A stretch of DNA of 64,000 nucleotides, taken from positions 41,898 to 105,897 of the forward strand of contig LVLI01000250.1 in assembly GCA_001687465.1 (NCBI GenBank). The letters are read 5' to 3'. The stretch comes from Halocafeteria seosinensis. Its lineage: Eukaryota > Sar > Bigyra > Bicosoecida. Of this stretch, positions 34,101 through 45,865 are shown piece by piece. The first letter of the stretch is position 1. Each line of letters starts with the position of its first letter. Position numbers and translations under genes: made by a program. Below the pieces are notes generated by a model. The model was not told the origin of the DNA. It did not search any database and saw only the letters and a list, made by a program, of their open reading frames with translations.

Positions 34101-37100
34101 GTAATTCCATCGTGATGAAAAGTGTCCACTTTATCCTCCAGTTCTTGTATCCTCCTCTCTTTTCTCGGGACATGCATTTCATGTACGATTTGAGCAGCTA
34201 TGCGTCTAGCCTTCGACGCAAAGCATCCCGTGTATGCAGCCCAGCAGACTGCCTTCTCTACAGCCTCAGAAAAAGTAAATTCCCTGGCTTCTGCAATGCG
34301 TTGATACCATTTATTCCAATCGCGTTGTGAGATACAGTGAGTCCATACTGTATCCGTAATATGTCGCAGATCTGGTGGAAGAAGAAGATACTTGCCGGCG
34401 CGGGAAGCAGTCAAGTCTTCTATAACTGCCTCGCGGTCATTTCCTGAGGCCGCTTGGATAGCAGAATGACCGTGCAGCGACTGTATTTCCCTTGGAGTCC
34501 GGCCCGAGTTAAGTTCTTGGTGAATGAATTGAGCCTGATGTTCAGGGTCCAAACCTGACGCTTCGCATTCGCATGTCTTTAGCGCTTGAGTGAAATGAAA
34601 TCCTAAACCGAAATTGATTTGTCCATGATCTATCCAGGGTGAAGGACTCGTCTCCGTATCCACGGAGGGGTCCAATCGCGACACCAGTGCTTGCTCGCCA
34701 GCAGAGACACCCGGAATATACGGTTTGTCTCCGACTGCCTTCATCCCAGGAGGTAGCCAGTGCAATTCTGTCGATCCACAATGTCCTGTTATGCATGCTC
34801 CCGTGGATTCTGGTTCTAGGGTAGCGCCTAACGCAGCACCGCTGAAGGCATTCTTACGGTCAATATGTAACAGGTCTGCGCCTACGGCGCTGCTCATGTG
34901 AGGTGAGACAATATCAATGGAGCGGAATTGGTATCTTGAAACAGGGAAACAACTTAACTCCGGCATCCGCGCAACTAGGCTCATTGAAAGGTGATGCTGC
35001 AAACTCGTCGAGGTCTCCACGGGCTTTCGGACACTGTTATGAACCCTATTGTCGTAATTGTCAATACCAACACGTTTGGAACTTGATTTTCCATGGATGA
35101 AGGCGTCAAGAACACTCTCTCTCGATTCGATATCTTCGTTGCCACCAGACCAAGTCGTTACCGACGGTCCTTCCGTCGAATATAGAGACTCGGTTTCTGT
35201 ATCAGAGGGAGCACCTCCCGATAGGCCATTTAGAGGCTCAAATGCTTGGAACAGAGGCTTTCCTGAGTTATCCTGATAACCGCTTCGTAGATCACCCGAC
35301 GACCCGTGGCCATGCCAAGTATCACCGACGTTACTGGGCGTTCTCACATCATCGTCCATGCTCTGGGGCGGGGAGTTAAATTGCTGTCCGGGATAATATG
35401 GTCCCTGAGTAGAGACTGAACTCTGTATGTGCTCTGCAAGACCTTGTAATGTTGGATTGTGATACCTTGTTTGGAGGTTGTCATTTTGTTCCACTGGGGA
35501 TATACCGGAGTGCATCAATGCCGAACTTGGCCGGTATTCATTTCCTTGATCAGGATAGGGTGTATACGGCGATGCGTATTGCAGACCTGACCCAGTCTGA
35601 GACTGCTGCTGTCCAGCACGGACACTATATCCATTCCCGTGGGTATGAAATGTATCGCCTCCATATATATTATCCCCAGACATGTGACTTATGGGAGGTG
35701 GTGGCCGGTATTCAAGCCCTTGGGAGCTATTCGCATAGGCAGGAGGAAATTGGTTATCACTGGGAGGGAGGGTTGCACCATAAGAAGGGGGTTGCTGAAC
35801 AGCATAGCCGTTATATTGCAGGGGTGCAACACGCGCCTGGGATGGACCACTCTGGTGGTTACTCAAAGAATAATCTGCGAAGGGAGGTACAGATTTTGAT
35901 GACAACGCGTCGGCCTCTCCATAAAAGAATGCCGATGCTTCCCTTTGCCACCATTCAAGGAAGTTTCCCCGCGATATGAGGCCCTCATGTCTCGGATCAA
36001 GCTTGACGGTAAGGTTTTGCAACTTAAAGGGGGAGATGACATCCAATCTTAGTCGACGGAAGAGGTCTTGAAGACGGAAAACTGGAAGCATCCCTTGCAT
36101 GTCACTTGTCATTTCATCCCACACATTCAAAACTTCATTCAGTCCTGGAAGCCAAGTGGAACCAAGTGAAGATGGTGACGCAGATGTGTTGGGAACAGGT
36201 CTTTGCTCTAGCCCAGGCCCACTTTGCCCCAGTCGCCACGTGGCATGGGACTCCGGTGACGCGGACGGCATTTGATGGGTGGAGCTTGTGGATACTTTAT
36301 CTTGGATGGCTCGAGCTGCTGCTCGGGCAGCATCCGCTCCGGTCACGGCAGTAGTGGCAGTGTCGACACGAGAGAACGCCGTTGATGACGGCGATTCTGA
36401 ACCAGCTAGTCGGAGTAAAGGCTTGTGACGACTGACTGAATCCTCCCCTGTACGAAACAACTGTTTAGAACGGTTACTATAGTTTTCAATCCCGGGACCC
36501 CGATGAGGGGGCCGGGGAGAAACATCCGCAGTTGAAGTGAAATTCCAGCCAGGAGGACCTGCTTTCCTGTATTCACGTAAGTCGGTACTCTTCGGAGGTG
36601 GTAAGTCGCGAGGGTGGGGATTCTGCATATCAGTTGACATCCCCTGTAGCACTGGACGGATGCCAGCATCCCCTTCTTGTGATGATCGGCGTTTAGTATC
36701 CCTAAACATGCTAAATTGGTTGCTAAATTGGTGCCCCGCGCCTACATCCCCAGAACTTTGTGCTACAGGATGTGTAGGTGGTCTGGACGTGGTAGGAAAC
36801 AATTCATCTTCGTCATCTTCCTCATCATCACTATCTGTTTCCGCAGACCGCTCCAAAGGCGCTACTGGTGGCGGTGGCGGTGGTTTCTTTTGTGTATCAT
36901 CTGACACTCTACTTTCTCCGGATTCTTGAGGTGTATCTGCAGTACTCGTTTGAGCAGTGCTTCTCTGAGATTGAGGCTGTTCATGTGGCTGAGATCCCTG
37001 TGTCTCTGCTTCACTTCCAGTATCATACTCTGGTTGGAAGAGCTCTCTTCCGTGGCTATCTTGAGTCAATCTCCCCGAGTGTTCTGGAGGTGGGCTAGGC

Positions 37101-37916
37101 GATTCATCGCCTGAAGTATCGTGTCCATCGCGAGGGGCATCTAACGTCTTACTCTCTGTAACACTTCCAGAACTCATTTCTGATACCATGTTATCAATGT
37201 TGCCCGTATCGATCCTTTGCAAATTGTTTTCGTCCTCAGAATAATCACTGGCGTGGCCTTCCTCAAAGTTGTCATCAGGATCGTACCTTAATACACCATT
37301 CTCATCATACATTTTCCCCGTAGGTTCCAAAGTCCATTCATTCTCAGCTGCATAATTAGCAAGTTGGCACCAGTCTTCGAGTGTAACATACCAATTGTCA
37401 AATTCGGAATCGTCTGCGCAGGAAAATATCATTTCCTCAAGAGGTTTTTTGGGGTTGTCCGGGTCTGGATCTAGCGGATCTGGAATTGCAATCCTGATCA
37501 TATAATCTCTGCCATGAGTAAGATAATCCTGCGGAACCTCGGTAACGAACGTATCTCGGCTCAAATCCATTACATTTCCTGCTTTATCGCCCTCCTTGGG
37601 TTTTTCATTCTTCTTGAAAACCAACAGCCTCCGCGGTTCCAACACTACAAATCGAGGTAGCCATTTTTCTTTTTTCAGAGCGTTTCCTTTCACATACTGC
37701 AACACCGAAAACCCATTCTCCATGATATGCAAATAGAACAAGAAAAGGCAAACGTGCTTGACACCTCTTGTAATAGTCACTTACTTGCTCCAACCAGCCT
37801 TCATGGACTACATCTTCGGAATCCGGGCGATAAATGGCTGCAAGTACAAGACCATATCTTCGTGAAATCAACATTTCTCTCAAGCACAATCGAATAAGGT
37901 GCATCACTCCAGGCAA
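31112..37916 (-). CDS. Giant PH-domain, CLU-domain and TPR protein (clustered mitochondria family)
   Basis: CLU proteins bind mRNAs for mitochondrial proteins and affect mitochondrial distribution. A short first exon (37785-37916) joins in frame to a single exon of 6.6 kb (31112-37696), giving up to 2238 residues. A PH domain is completed across the intron (HEGWLEQ then YVKGNALKKEKWLPRFVVLE). About 400 disordered acidic and Pro-rich residues follow. An EF-hand-like stretch lies near nt 35930-36070 (KLDPRHEGLISRGNFLEWW), then more low complexity. The CLU core lies at about nt 32950-34350, with FLLRPELV, LRSLLHSFGLNARNIGRIA, LLEVEMIARSGKHIL and DFFNLLLGEG. TPR-like repeats lie at about nt 32000-32600 (AAGMYDSAIHAY, LEQYDRALEATH). 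The N-terminal start is uncertain: three in-frame Met codons exist in exon 1. Confidence 0.85.
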
Positions 37917-38394
37917 CTGCCGTTCTCACACGGTAAGAGACATGGCAGAGGAAGCCGTGGTTACGTCTGAAGACAACAGATTCAGGAAGACGTGGAGCGC
38001 GCGTAATCGACCTCACCTTTTTTCGAACCCGACATGTCTCTCGACTTCCACTTCCCCAGCGGCGGTTCCAACCAACCAAACGAGTGCAAACCGATCGACC
38101 ACTTGCAATCAAAGAAAGGGAGGAGCCTTGAAAATCCCTTCAAAGACACTGTTTGTAGCCCCATAACGTAATCCCTCCGGGCGCTCGGCCCGGATTTTTT
38201 CCCGGATTCCGGGCTCATCCAGCCACTTCACAAAGCAGGAACTCTGTCTTTTTGTGAAGACGGAGCCATTACCGCAAGGGCCATTCACCTTTGATTTCAG
38301 TGTGAATGGTTGCGTGTGTATCGGAAATTGGCTGTCCGAAAAGCTGGTAGTTAGGTAGATATCGAATGTATTGGATGGCAGTTGTTGAAAGACG
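37917..38394. promoter_or_regulatory. Divergent intergenic region between CLU and phosphoserine phosphatase
   Basis: A 478-bp spacer. A hairpin followed by six T at 38176-38200 resembles a terminator. Minus-strand frames across the region lack features. It must hold both promoters. Confidence 0.35.
38176..38200 (+). terminator. Hairpin plus T6, terminator-like
   Basis: TCCGGGC at 38176-38182 pairs exactly with GCCCGGA at 38188-38194 around a 5-nt loop, followed at once by six T. In a nucleus a T run of this kind can stop RNA polymerase III, but I could not identify a small RNA gene upstream. It may be coincidental or part of the phosphatase promoter. Confidence 0.3.
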
Positions 38395-39439
38395 ATGTTA
38401 CCACGAGTGTTCCTGCGACGAGCGGCGGCGGCTGCCAAACAGCAAACAAGAACAACTTGCTTTAAACCTGCAGTTTTAGGTTCAGCAATTCCCCAGTTTC
38501 CTGGAAGCAGTTCTCCTGTTATGACCTCGCATTCCGCTATCCGTGAAATGAGCGCTGCGTCCGCGGCAGCCCCAGGGACTCCTGAGAGACGCCAACAAAC
38601 TATCGACGCGCTCAAGAGGGCCCAAGCCATTTGCTTCGATGTTGACAGCACAGTGCTCGATGGAGAAGGTGTTGATGCTCTAGCTGAGATGACCGGAAAA
38701 GGAAAGGAAGTTGCTGAACTCACCAACAAGTAAGTGCATCCCATAAATGCTTAGAAAACGCCCGTGTCACTCTTGGGTGTCCCACAGTGCGATGCAAGGA
38801 ACAATGCTGTTTCAAGATGCTATACGGAAGCGTCTGGATATTATGCAACCAACACGTAAACATCTGGATGACATCATTCAAAACGAGAAACTTGAGTTGA
38901 CAGATGGTGGGTATAGTGGCGAAAACGTAGCAATGTTTTCAACATTACTGTATTCGGAAGCACGTTCGCAGGTGTGGCCAAGTTTATTGAAGCCCTGCAG
39001 AAGCGCGGGACAAAAATTTACTTGGTATCGGGCGGCTTCCGAGAGATGATTTTACCCTATGCGCGGCGACTGAATATCCCAGAAGAGAACGTTTACGCCA
39101 ACGTCATTATCTTCAACGAGTAGGTCGCCCACATACGTCACCTACTTGCAGAATGCTTTACCGTCAGATTTGCCTCTTTGCAGCGATGGATCATATAAAA
39201 CATTCGACGATACGGTTTACACCAGCCGCTCTGGAGGGAAAGCAGAGGTTGCGAAGCTCCTCAAGGACCAGTATCAATACGATCCGCTGATTTTCATCGG
39301 GGATGGAGTCACCGACTTAGAGTCCCGTCCCCCGGCCGATTACTTCATTGGATATGGAGGTATTGTTAAGAGAGACCGGGTAGCAAACGAAGCGGACTGG
39401 TTTGTCAACGATTTCGAAGAATTGAGTCGAGAGCTTTAA
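38395..39439 (+). CDS. PSPH: Phosphoserine phosphatase, organelle-targeted
   Basis: This HAD-family enzyme makes serine from phosphoserine, the last step of the phosphorylated serine pathway. Four exons (38395-38729, 38788-38906, 38972-39119, 39184-39439) join in frame into 285 residues. The first 45 residues are Arg/Ala-rich without acidic residues, as in a mitochondrial or plastid transit peptide. The HAD motifs are FDVDST (nucleophile Asp82, acid/base Asp84), LVSGGF, and IFIGDGVTDLES with Lys in GGKAEVAK. The EGVDALAEMTGKG stretch resembles plant enzymes. Intron positions do not disturb any motif. It converges on the mitochondrial carrier gene, 103 bases away. Confidence 0.95.
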
Positions 39440-39542
39440 ATCTCGGCCACTACCACTCTCTCAGTAGGCGTTGTGTTTCTCCCTTGGCATATCATAGTAA
39501 CAGCCTTCCATGTTGCTAGGACGAGTACGTCGTCATCTTAGA

Positions 39543-40616
39543 TCAATTATTCAATAGCGACAACGAAAATTCGTAGACTAAGAACGTGACTGCATTTGTT
39601 GGAATGGACCGGACCAGTGTTGGAGCCAGACCACGGTAGAGTGCAGTCCATCCAGAAGTGTGAATCAGCTCGCGCGCTACCGAAAACAGTTTGAGCTGAT
39701 TTCGATGAGCATGGAGGGGTTTCGTTTGTACGTTTGTCTTCAAAACATCGAACGGATACGTACTGCCCCAAGTGAGCACACCAGAAACGCTTCCCGAGAC
39801 CAGCATTACCAATGTATCTTCAAGGCTCGGTAAACGGGAATTGGTGGGAGAAGCAGAGCCCACAGAATGGGTCTCAATACCAAGATAGTTCTCTATTGCA
39901 TCTTCGGCCTCTGAGGCCTCAGTGGTGGAGCTTTCCGGCGGTAGATCTACTTCCTCTGGGACGCTCACTGCCTGTGTAGGAGTCTCTAACTTGTTCGGAT
40001 CTTCTTTCAACAACTTAACGAGATCATTCAATAACCTCTTAGTCCATTCATAGGTAATAAAGTAAACCGCAAATGAAGGTACGTCTCTCCAGACGGTAGT
40101 CCACCAACCTTGGAATAAACCTCGGAACACCCCCAAATGCTTCGACCTCTCTTTGATTACCCTCCACGCCGATAGTCGGAAGCTCCCTTTGATATAAACT
40201 TGTTGCTGACACTTTATTAATTCTGATGGTGTCGCAATAATGCATTGTAAAAGCCCTCCCCATGCTCCAGCTACTCCAAGTCTCAACGTGTTTATGCCCG
40301 TAGATGGTTCAACAGTCTCCATGTAACGCATCGCTTGACCATACCCTGCAAATACCAAAGCGTTTAACGGGGCGTTGGCGATCAAAGGACTCGCCAGACC
40401 TTTAAATAGCGACAATGGGCCTTCATAGCGCACTGTTCTGATCGCAGCTTGGAACACCCCTCTGTACTCTGTGGCTGTTCGACTGCTTTGTAGGCGTACA
40501 CGTACTGTATCCAACGGATGGCCCACAAAAATTCCCGCCATACCGCCGACAGTCCCGGCGAGTAAATCCGTCACCACATTGCGCACTTCTGACTTATCGG
40601 TCGACGTTAACTCCAT
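39543..40616 (-). CDS. Mitochondrial carrier family protein (SLC25)
   Basis: A six-helix inner-membrane transporter encoded by one uninterrupted frame of 357 residues. The three repeat signatures are HPLDTVRVRLQ, TPSELIKCQQQ and YPFDVLKTNVQ, each followed by the usual glycine-containing loop (FKGLASPL, FQGWWTTV, YRGLAPTL). HPLDTVxVRLQ and TPxELIKCxxQ resemble the carnitine/acylcarnitine and ornithine/basic amino acid carriers, so an amino acid or acylcarnitine substrate is a reasonable inference. An acidic insert of about 50 residues separates repeats two and three. The lack of introns is unusual here. Confidence 0.93.
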   Translation of the reverse strand: MELTSTDKSEVRNVVTDLLAGTVGGMAGIFVGHPLDTVRVRLQSSRTATEYRGVFQAAIRTVRYEGPLSLFKGLASPLIANAPLNALVFAGYGQAMRYMETVEPSTGINTLRLGVAGAWGGLLQCIIATPSELIKCQQQVYIKGSFRLSAWRVIKERSKHLGVFRGLFQGWWTTVWRDVPSFAVYFITYEWTKRLLNDLVKLLKEDPNKLETPTQAVSVPEEVDLPPESSTTEASEAEDAIENYLGIETHSVGSASPTNSRLPSLEDTLVMLVSGSVSGVLTWGSTYPFDVLKTNVQTKPLHAHRNQLKLFSVARELIHTSGWTALYRGLAPTLVRSIPTNAVTFLVYEFSLSLLNN

Positions 40617-41076
40617 CGTAATGCTCTTCGGAATTCAAAACCCGCCGGTTACAGTCGTTTACAAATCACTCAAGCAGGGCGATTCCGTTAAACGCGGACG
40701 TTTCATGATTCAATCAGTTCTGACAGTGAGTATGCCAGAACTCGTTTCTTTTTCCCTACAGTCTCCAAAACAGCATAGACTCGGGAAATAACGCATTCCA
40801 AAGGGTCAGACAGCTTGTGAAGTTGGGAGACTGCTTAAATGTGCGAAATGATTGTCGCACTGCCTCCGCAAACAAGCTTTTCGTAGAGCTGCCTTATACT
40901 TTTTAGAGGGTATTTATGATGATTTGGCACTGGATATCTGCCCCAAACGAGTGACCCAAGGAAAGAAGATTCGGCAACCTACCTTCTCAGTCGCCTCATG
41001 TAGAGCCGTACGTCTCTTATTTCGAAATATACGAGGATCTGAACCTTCAGGAAGCGGCAGAGCTTGAACAACCAAA
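40617..41076. promoter_or_regulatory. Divergent intergenic region between the carrier and V-ATPase D genes
   Basis: A 460-bp spacer that must hold both promoters. Short frames inside it lack features. I see no repeats or named elements. Confidence 0.35.
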
Positions 41077-42105
41077 ATGTCCAAGGACACACGCGATAAT
41101 GTGTTCCCCACGAGGCAGATGGAACAGGTCTACAAGGCCAAAGAGAAGGGAGCCAAGAAAGGTGAGATCCTCGATGTTTCCCCTGGAACGCGAGAAATGC
41201 TCATATTAACTGTGTACGGCAAGTGTTCTGCAGGCTATGACCTTCTGAAGAAGAAGAGAGATGCTCTCAAAAAGAGATTCCACTCACTGGCCTCTCAAAT
41301 CTATAACGTAAGTTGCTGGATTGATTTGTATCCTTGAGGCAGACAATGCTTGCTATACATTTTTGTGGGGGAACTCGATTTTGGCTGTGTACAGGCCAAA
41401 AACAACCTCTCGGAGGAACTCCAAAAGGCTTACTTTGCTTTGGACGAGGCCGGATGGAGTGCCGGCAATTTCAAGTAAGGGAGCTCGGTATGTTTTTACT
41501 AGTTAGCACAAGTGCGAAACCATCAATTGTTTCATGGCTACAGGCACAAAGTGCTGCAAGGACAGTATGCGGAACCGCAAATGGCAGTGAACGTGATCCA
41601 CGACAATGTCGCCGGTGTGCGAATACCAAAGTTCCATCTACGGGAAGGCCAGGTTGCCAACACTGCTGAATTTGGCTTAGCCGGTGGAGGTAGAGATATT
41701 GAGCGTGCACAGAAAAGATGGACGTCTTTGTTGCGCCTTCTCGTTAAGACGGCAGGTCTTCAGACACAGTTTGTGGCTCTCGACGAGGCCCTGAAACTGA
41801 CTTCGCGTCGAGTAAACGCACTGGAAAACGTACTCATACCACGCATTGAAGGAACAATTCATTATATTATAAGTGAACTTGATGAAATGGAGCGAGAGGA
41901 AACTTTCCGAGTAAAGAAGATCTTGGAGAATAAGCGTATCCACGCGGAAAAGGAAGTAGAAAGAATGCAGCAACACAAGAAACAGATGCAAGGCGAAGTC
42001 AGTCAACAGGACACAGAGCAAGGTGAAGGAGAATCGAAGCATGAGGAAAAGAACATATTAGAAGGGGAGGCGGAATATGATGAAGACGCTCACTTGTTCG
42101 ACTAA
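41077..42105 (+). CDS. VMA8: V-type ATPase subunit D
   Basis: The central-stalk subunit of the V1 sector, which couples ATP hydrolysis to proton pumping into vacuoles and endosomes. Four exons (41077-41161, 41234-41307, 41395-41474, 41544-42105) join in frame into 266 residues. Typical stretches are [47 protein letters not shown], and the C-terminal block [19 protein letters not shown] and [11 protein letters not shown]. The C-terminal tail of about 50 residues is acidic and longer than in yeast or animals. Confidence 0.96.
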
Positions 42106-42701
42106 ATCCCCTCAGGGGCGCTAACTCAAGTTATGATAGCGAAACGGACATCCCACTTAGAAGTAGTAATTTCGTTAGTTGTTACTTGAGACAAAGAATG
42201 GTACCATGCGTATGTTTCCTTAAACAAGTACAACCCGTGTCTCATTTCACGTATTTGCAATAGCCATTGAAGCTTGTTATCACTGTACAACGGTTATCTA
42301 CCAGAGCCATCGCCACTTTCGCCCTTTATGTTCATATTAGATGGGTATGTACTTCGCAGGGTAGAGAAGCGAGAAAAATCTTAATATCTAGAAACAGTTG
42401 CTCGCTATGCAAAATCTGCAACGGACGGAGACTATTTGGTATGGTTACTCAATGCGCTATTACTGGGCAGAAACAATTCACACCGTGAATTACACGTGAA
42501 CCAACTTCCGCAATGACTCAGCTTCGCCTGCGGGAATTGGCTGGACTGCGGCTTAATCAATCGATGTGAACTCGTTAGGTTTGTTCCTCACGGCGTTTTC
42601 TTCTCCCATTGCTTTCCGTGGCAGAATTCTTCTTTTTAGATAAACTTCGGAGAAACTCTTGTTTCGTTAGATAGAACACACTTTACCGACATACACAAGC
42701 A
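42106..42701. other. Intergenic region between V-ATPase D and UFD1
   Basis: A 596-bp spacer between two genes on the plus strand, expected to hold the V-ATPase 3' UTR and the UFD1 promoter. A 73-codon frame at 42267-42488 shows no features. Confidence 0.35.
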
Positions 42702-44470
42702 ATGGCTAATGTAAGTAGGGGACCTTTTTTGTTGGACTAAGGCTTCCCCCAAATTTGTTCCCTGTCCCTAACTTCAACCTGACAGAACCTTGCAAGTTGT
42801 ATGCCCCATATAGCGCGTGTGTGCCTAAACTAAATTATTATTTCTGTGATAATGACAATGCAGTTCGACTCGATCTTCAACAATATGCTAGGCGGGTTCG
42901 GAGGCTTTGGAGGAGCGGCGAATGGAGCGTACGTGGAATCGAAATTTTCCCTGTTGCAGAGTGAATGAATGCATGATTGACGCTTCTCATGTGGCCTACA
43001 GGTTCCAATGTAATCTTAGATGTTACTCGATGGCTGCCTCGGGGAAGGACGACAAGGAACGAGGTGACAAAGGTACGACGTATACTCGGTTCCCGGTCGG
43101 CCGTGGAAGTTGATGACCCAATTGTTCTATGTTAATGCAGTGATACTACCGGAATCAAAATTCCAGACTTTGAGTATGTTTTTGCTTTGATGTGCCATTT
43201 GTTGATCTCACCAGATTGTTTACACTGCCTATTGTTGGTCTCTGCTTTCTTACAGCCATGATGCAAGTTCAGTGGCCAATACAGTTTAAAGTTAGCAACG
43301 AGAACTTACAGCGCTATACCCATGTTGGTGTATTAGAGTTCACAGCACCCGAGGGACGAGTATACGTGCCCCATTGGATCATGCAAAATCTGCTGGTGGA
43401 AGAAGGGGATATGCTCAGATTCACCAATGTTAGCTTACCCAAAGGTACATTCGTAAAAATTAGACCCCGATCGAGTGATTTTCTGGACATTAGCGACCCC
43501 AAGGCTGTATTGGAGATGTCATTACGGAATTATTCCTGTCTAACCAAAGATGATCAAGTATGTATAAACTATAACGACAGAAATTATTTCTTCGACGTCC
43601 TGGAGCTCAAGCCGGACAATGCCGTGTCAATTGTTGAAACCGATATGGAAGTAGATTTCGCACCACCAGCCGATTATGAAGAGCCCGATTACGGAAAGAA
43701 GAAAGATCAAGGCAACAAAATCGACTTCAATACAGCGAATGCAACCAAAGTAGCCGAGTCGGAAGAATCAATGCAGGAAAAAGGGCCAGCACCGGCCGCT
43801 CATGACCCAAACTTCGTCCCGTTTAAGGGAGGGGGGCAACGACTCGACGGGAAGACTGGCAGGAAAGCTAGTGGTTCTGCATCTCCAGCGCTATCATCAG
43901 CGTCCTCTGCGAGTGGTAGCAATGCAGGTGGGGGTGGACAGAATCTGCAACAGGGAGTAAGCCGATGATTCTTGCTGTGTGTGGTCTCGGGGACCCTTTC
44001 ACTGCGATTTTTCTGAAATCACAGGCATCTCCAATTTTCGGCCCGAAAGGCGGCGCAACACTTCGTGATCCACCACAAAACAAATCCTTAGAACAAGCAA
44101 GCTCGAGTGCCAAATCGAGAAACATGTCGCCTTTACATCGTGCTGTAAACAGCGGCCTAGGAGGAAGTGTTATTGCAGAGGGAGAGGGCTTCTCATTGGG
44201 CCCTTCGGCAACGCGATCAAAACCCGTCTCTACCGAGAAGAACACCACAGGCGTGGCGGCTTCAAGTACTCCTCCTTCGGGTAGGAAAGAAGCCGTAAGT
44301 TTTGTCAACGTAACAGGTACTCTGCCTTCAGTCACAGCATGTTTTCTTACTTGCAGAAAACAACGCCCCGCTCTGGTGATAGCGGAGGTGATACTCCCAA
44401 TAAGTTCGCTGGGCGATGGAAAAAGCCGGGAGGAACCTTCTTTACGGGTCAAGGCAAAACTCTCAAGTAA
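42702..44470 (+). CDS. UFD1: Ubiquitin fusion degradation protein UFD1
   Basis: UFD1 with NPL4 recruits the Cdc48/p97 segregase to ubiquitinated clients, including ER-associated degradation substrates. Seven exons (42702-42710, 42864-42928, 43002-43072, 43141-43173, 43256-43956, 44025-44294, 44357-44470) join in frame into 420 residues. The first coding exon is only 9 nt (Met-Ala-Asn). The fold is seen in FDSIFNNMLGGFGGFGG, GVLEFTAPEGRVYVPHWIM, SSDFLDISDPKAVLE, VCINYNDRNY and DMEVDFAPP. The C-terminal half is low complexity and ends in KFAGRWKKPGGTFFTGQG, compatible with a Cdc48-binding tail. The second and fourth introns were placed by the family motif and phase. It converges on UTP23 with a 37-bp gap. 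Confidence 0.95.
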
Positions 44471-44507
44471 AGAGCCAACGGAATGTCGAAAGACGTCTTC
44501 AGTAATG

Positions 44508-45405
44508 CTACTGTGGTTCGGCTGGAGATGAACCTTCGGTCCCGCTCGTTGATGACTTCCTTGTTTTACGTCTGTTCTTCTTTGCCTTGCCTTCTTTTGT
44601 GACTTGCTCAGTCTTTTGCTTCTTCGGAGGTAACATTGAGAGAGGATTCGGGCCCTTCGGTCCCCGCTTCTTCTTCCTTCGTCGTTCTTCTTCTCCAGTA
44701 ATAGCCTTGACTAGCTCGCGTTCTTGAGATGTTGCACCACTCTTCGACTCTTGTTCCTGCAAGTTAATGAAACCAAGTGCTCTTGATAATCTGCTGCTTC
44801 TCATTGTCCAAATAACGTACCTTTGTGCTTTTAGTTAGTGATCCTTTACTGGGCGCTTCGAGCACAATCACATTCTGGTTCATATACATGGTAGGTATCC
44901 CACCATAATTGCGCAGCTTCGTTCTAAGTCGAAAATCCTGTGTAGCAACCAGGTAATGATCTTCGTTCTTCCGGCCTACGAGGAATTGAATGCTCTCGTG
45001 GGGATCCACCTGCTCCTCCTCTGAGTTTGCTGCAGCATGCGCTCCCGCTGGCGGCGCTGGTCGTTCGCCATCAGGGACAATCTTGAATGTCTTTGCCGTT
45101 CGAAGTGTTTCTTTGGCAGCATCACCTAAGCTTTGAAGCTCACGAATGACTGCCTCAGGGACGAGTAATTCCACTGATGCTTCATCTAATACCTTCTTCA
45201 TTTGGCGTTCCAAGGGCAATTTGACATGGACGCATTGATGAATGAAATTTCCATCCAGTAAGACCTGCACATGCTACCATATATATACGACTGGCTAAGC
45301 TGCTGACTGCAGCATTCATCGTACCTTATAAGGAGGCTTTATATCGAAGTTTATACGGTAGTAGCGTAGAGTCCTCCGGTACTCCTTTTGTCGCTTGATT
45401 CTCAT
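44508..45405 (-). CDS. UTP23: rRNA-processing protein UTP23
   Basis: A PIN-domain nucleolar protein of the small-subunit processome, needed for early 18S rRNA processing. Three exons (45325-45405, 44821-45264, 44508-44756) join in frame into 257 residues. The N-terminus MRIKRQKEYRRTLRYYRIN, VLLDGNFIHQ, LVPEAVIRELQSLG and HYLVATQDFRLR are typical, as is the C-terminal KGPNPLSMLPPKKQK within a Lys/Arg-rich tail. The family's PIN domain is usually catalytically inactive. Confidence 0.93.
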
Positions 45406-45865
45406 TCTTTCACCACGCCTCAACCAATAACAATTCGCTCACACGGGCAAAACACTTCCAATTTTTAGGATATTCCCATTGCACAATCGCAATCCTTCGA
45501 ATAAGCAGCTACAATACAGTCGGGAATCAGGCCTGTAGGTTGAAGTTCCGAGCCAGAGGAATTTGACTGCAATTTCAACACATGTAGGGGATACTGACTT
45601 GATGGCATTTACTAGCGTACTGTTCTTTTTTCCCAAGTTAAGATCGAATTCCTCAGAGCTCTCGGTCCTGAGGAAAAACAGGGTGTGTGTGTGGGTAACA
45701 TGCATGAAGTGGTCAGTGGTGTTAGTGGTGTCACATGATGTAGACAGTGTACAATGTACAAGAATGTACCATGGTAGTACAATGAGAAACACATATCGTC
45801 AAAATCAATTATTTTTATATCACTAAAAGACAAACTACTTCCCATATTTGAGTGTTCTCGTCTGG
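45406..45865. other. Intergenic region between UTP23 and PP2C genes
   Basis: A 460-bp spacer containing a short GT-rich microsatellite at about 45682-45694. Frames of up to 117 codons run through it on the minus strand, but they lack family features and cross the repeat. Confidence 0.35.

Noticed and set aside
41312..41669. Plus-strand frames of 61-111 codons over the V-ATPase D gene
   Set aside because: They are out-of-frame readings of V-ATPase D exons and introns.
45439..45792. 117-codon minus-strand frame
   Set aside because: It runs through a GT microsatellite and shows no features; likely chance.
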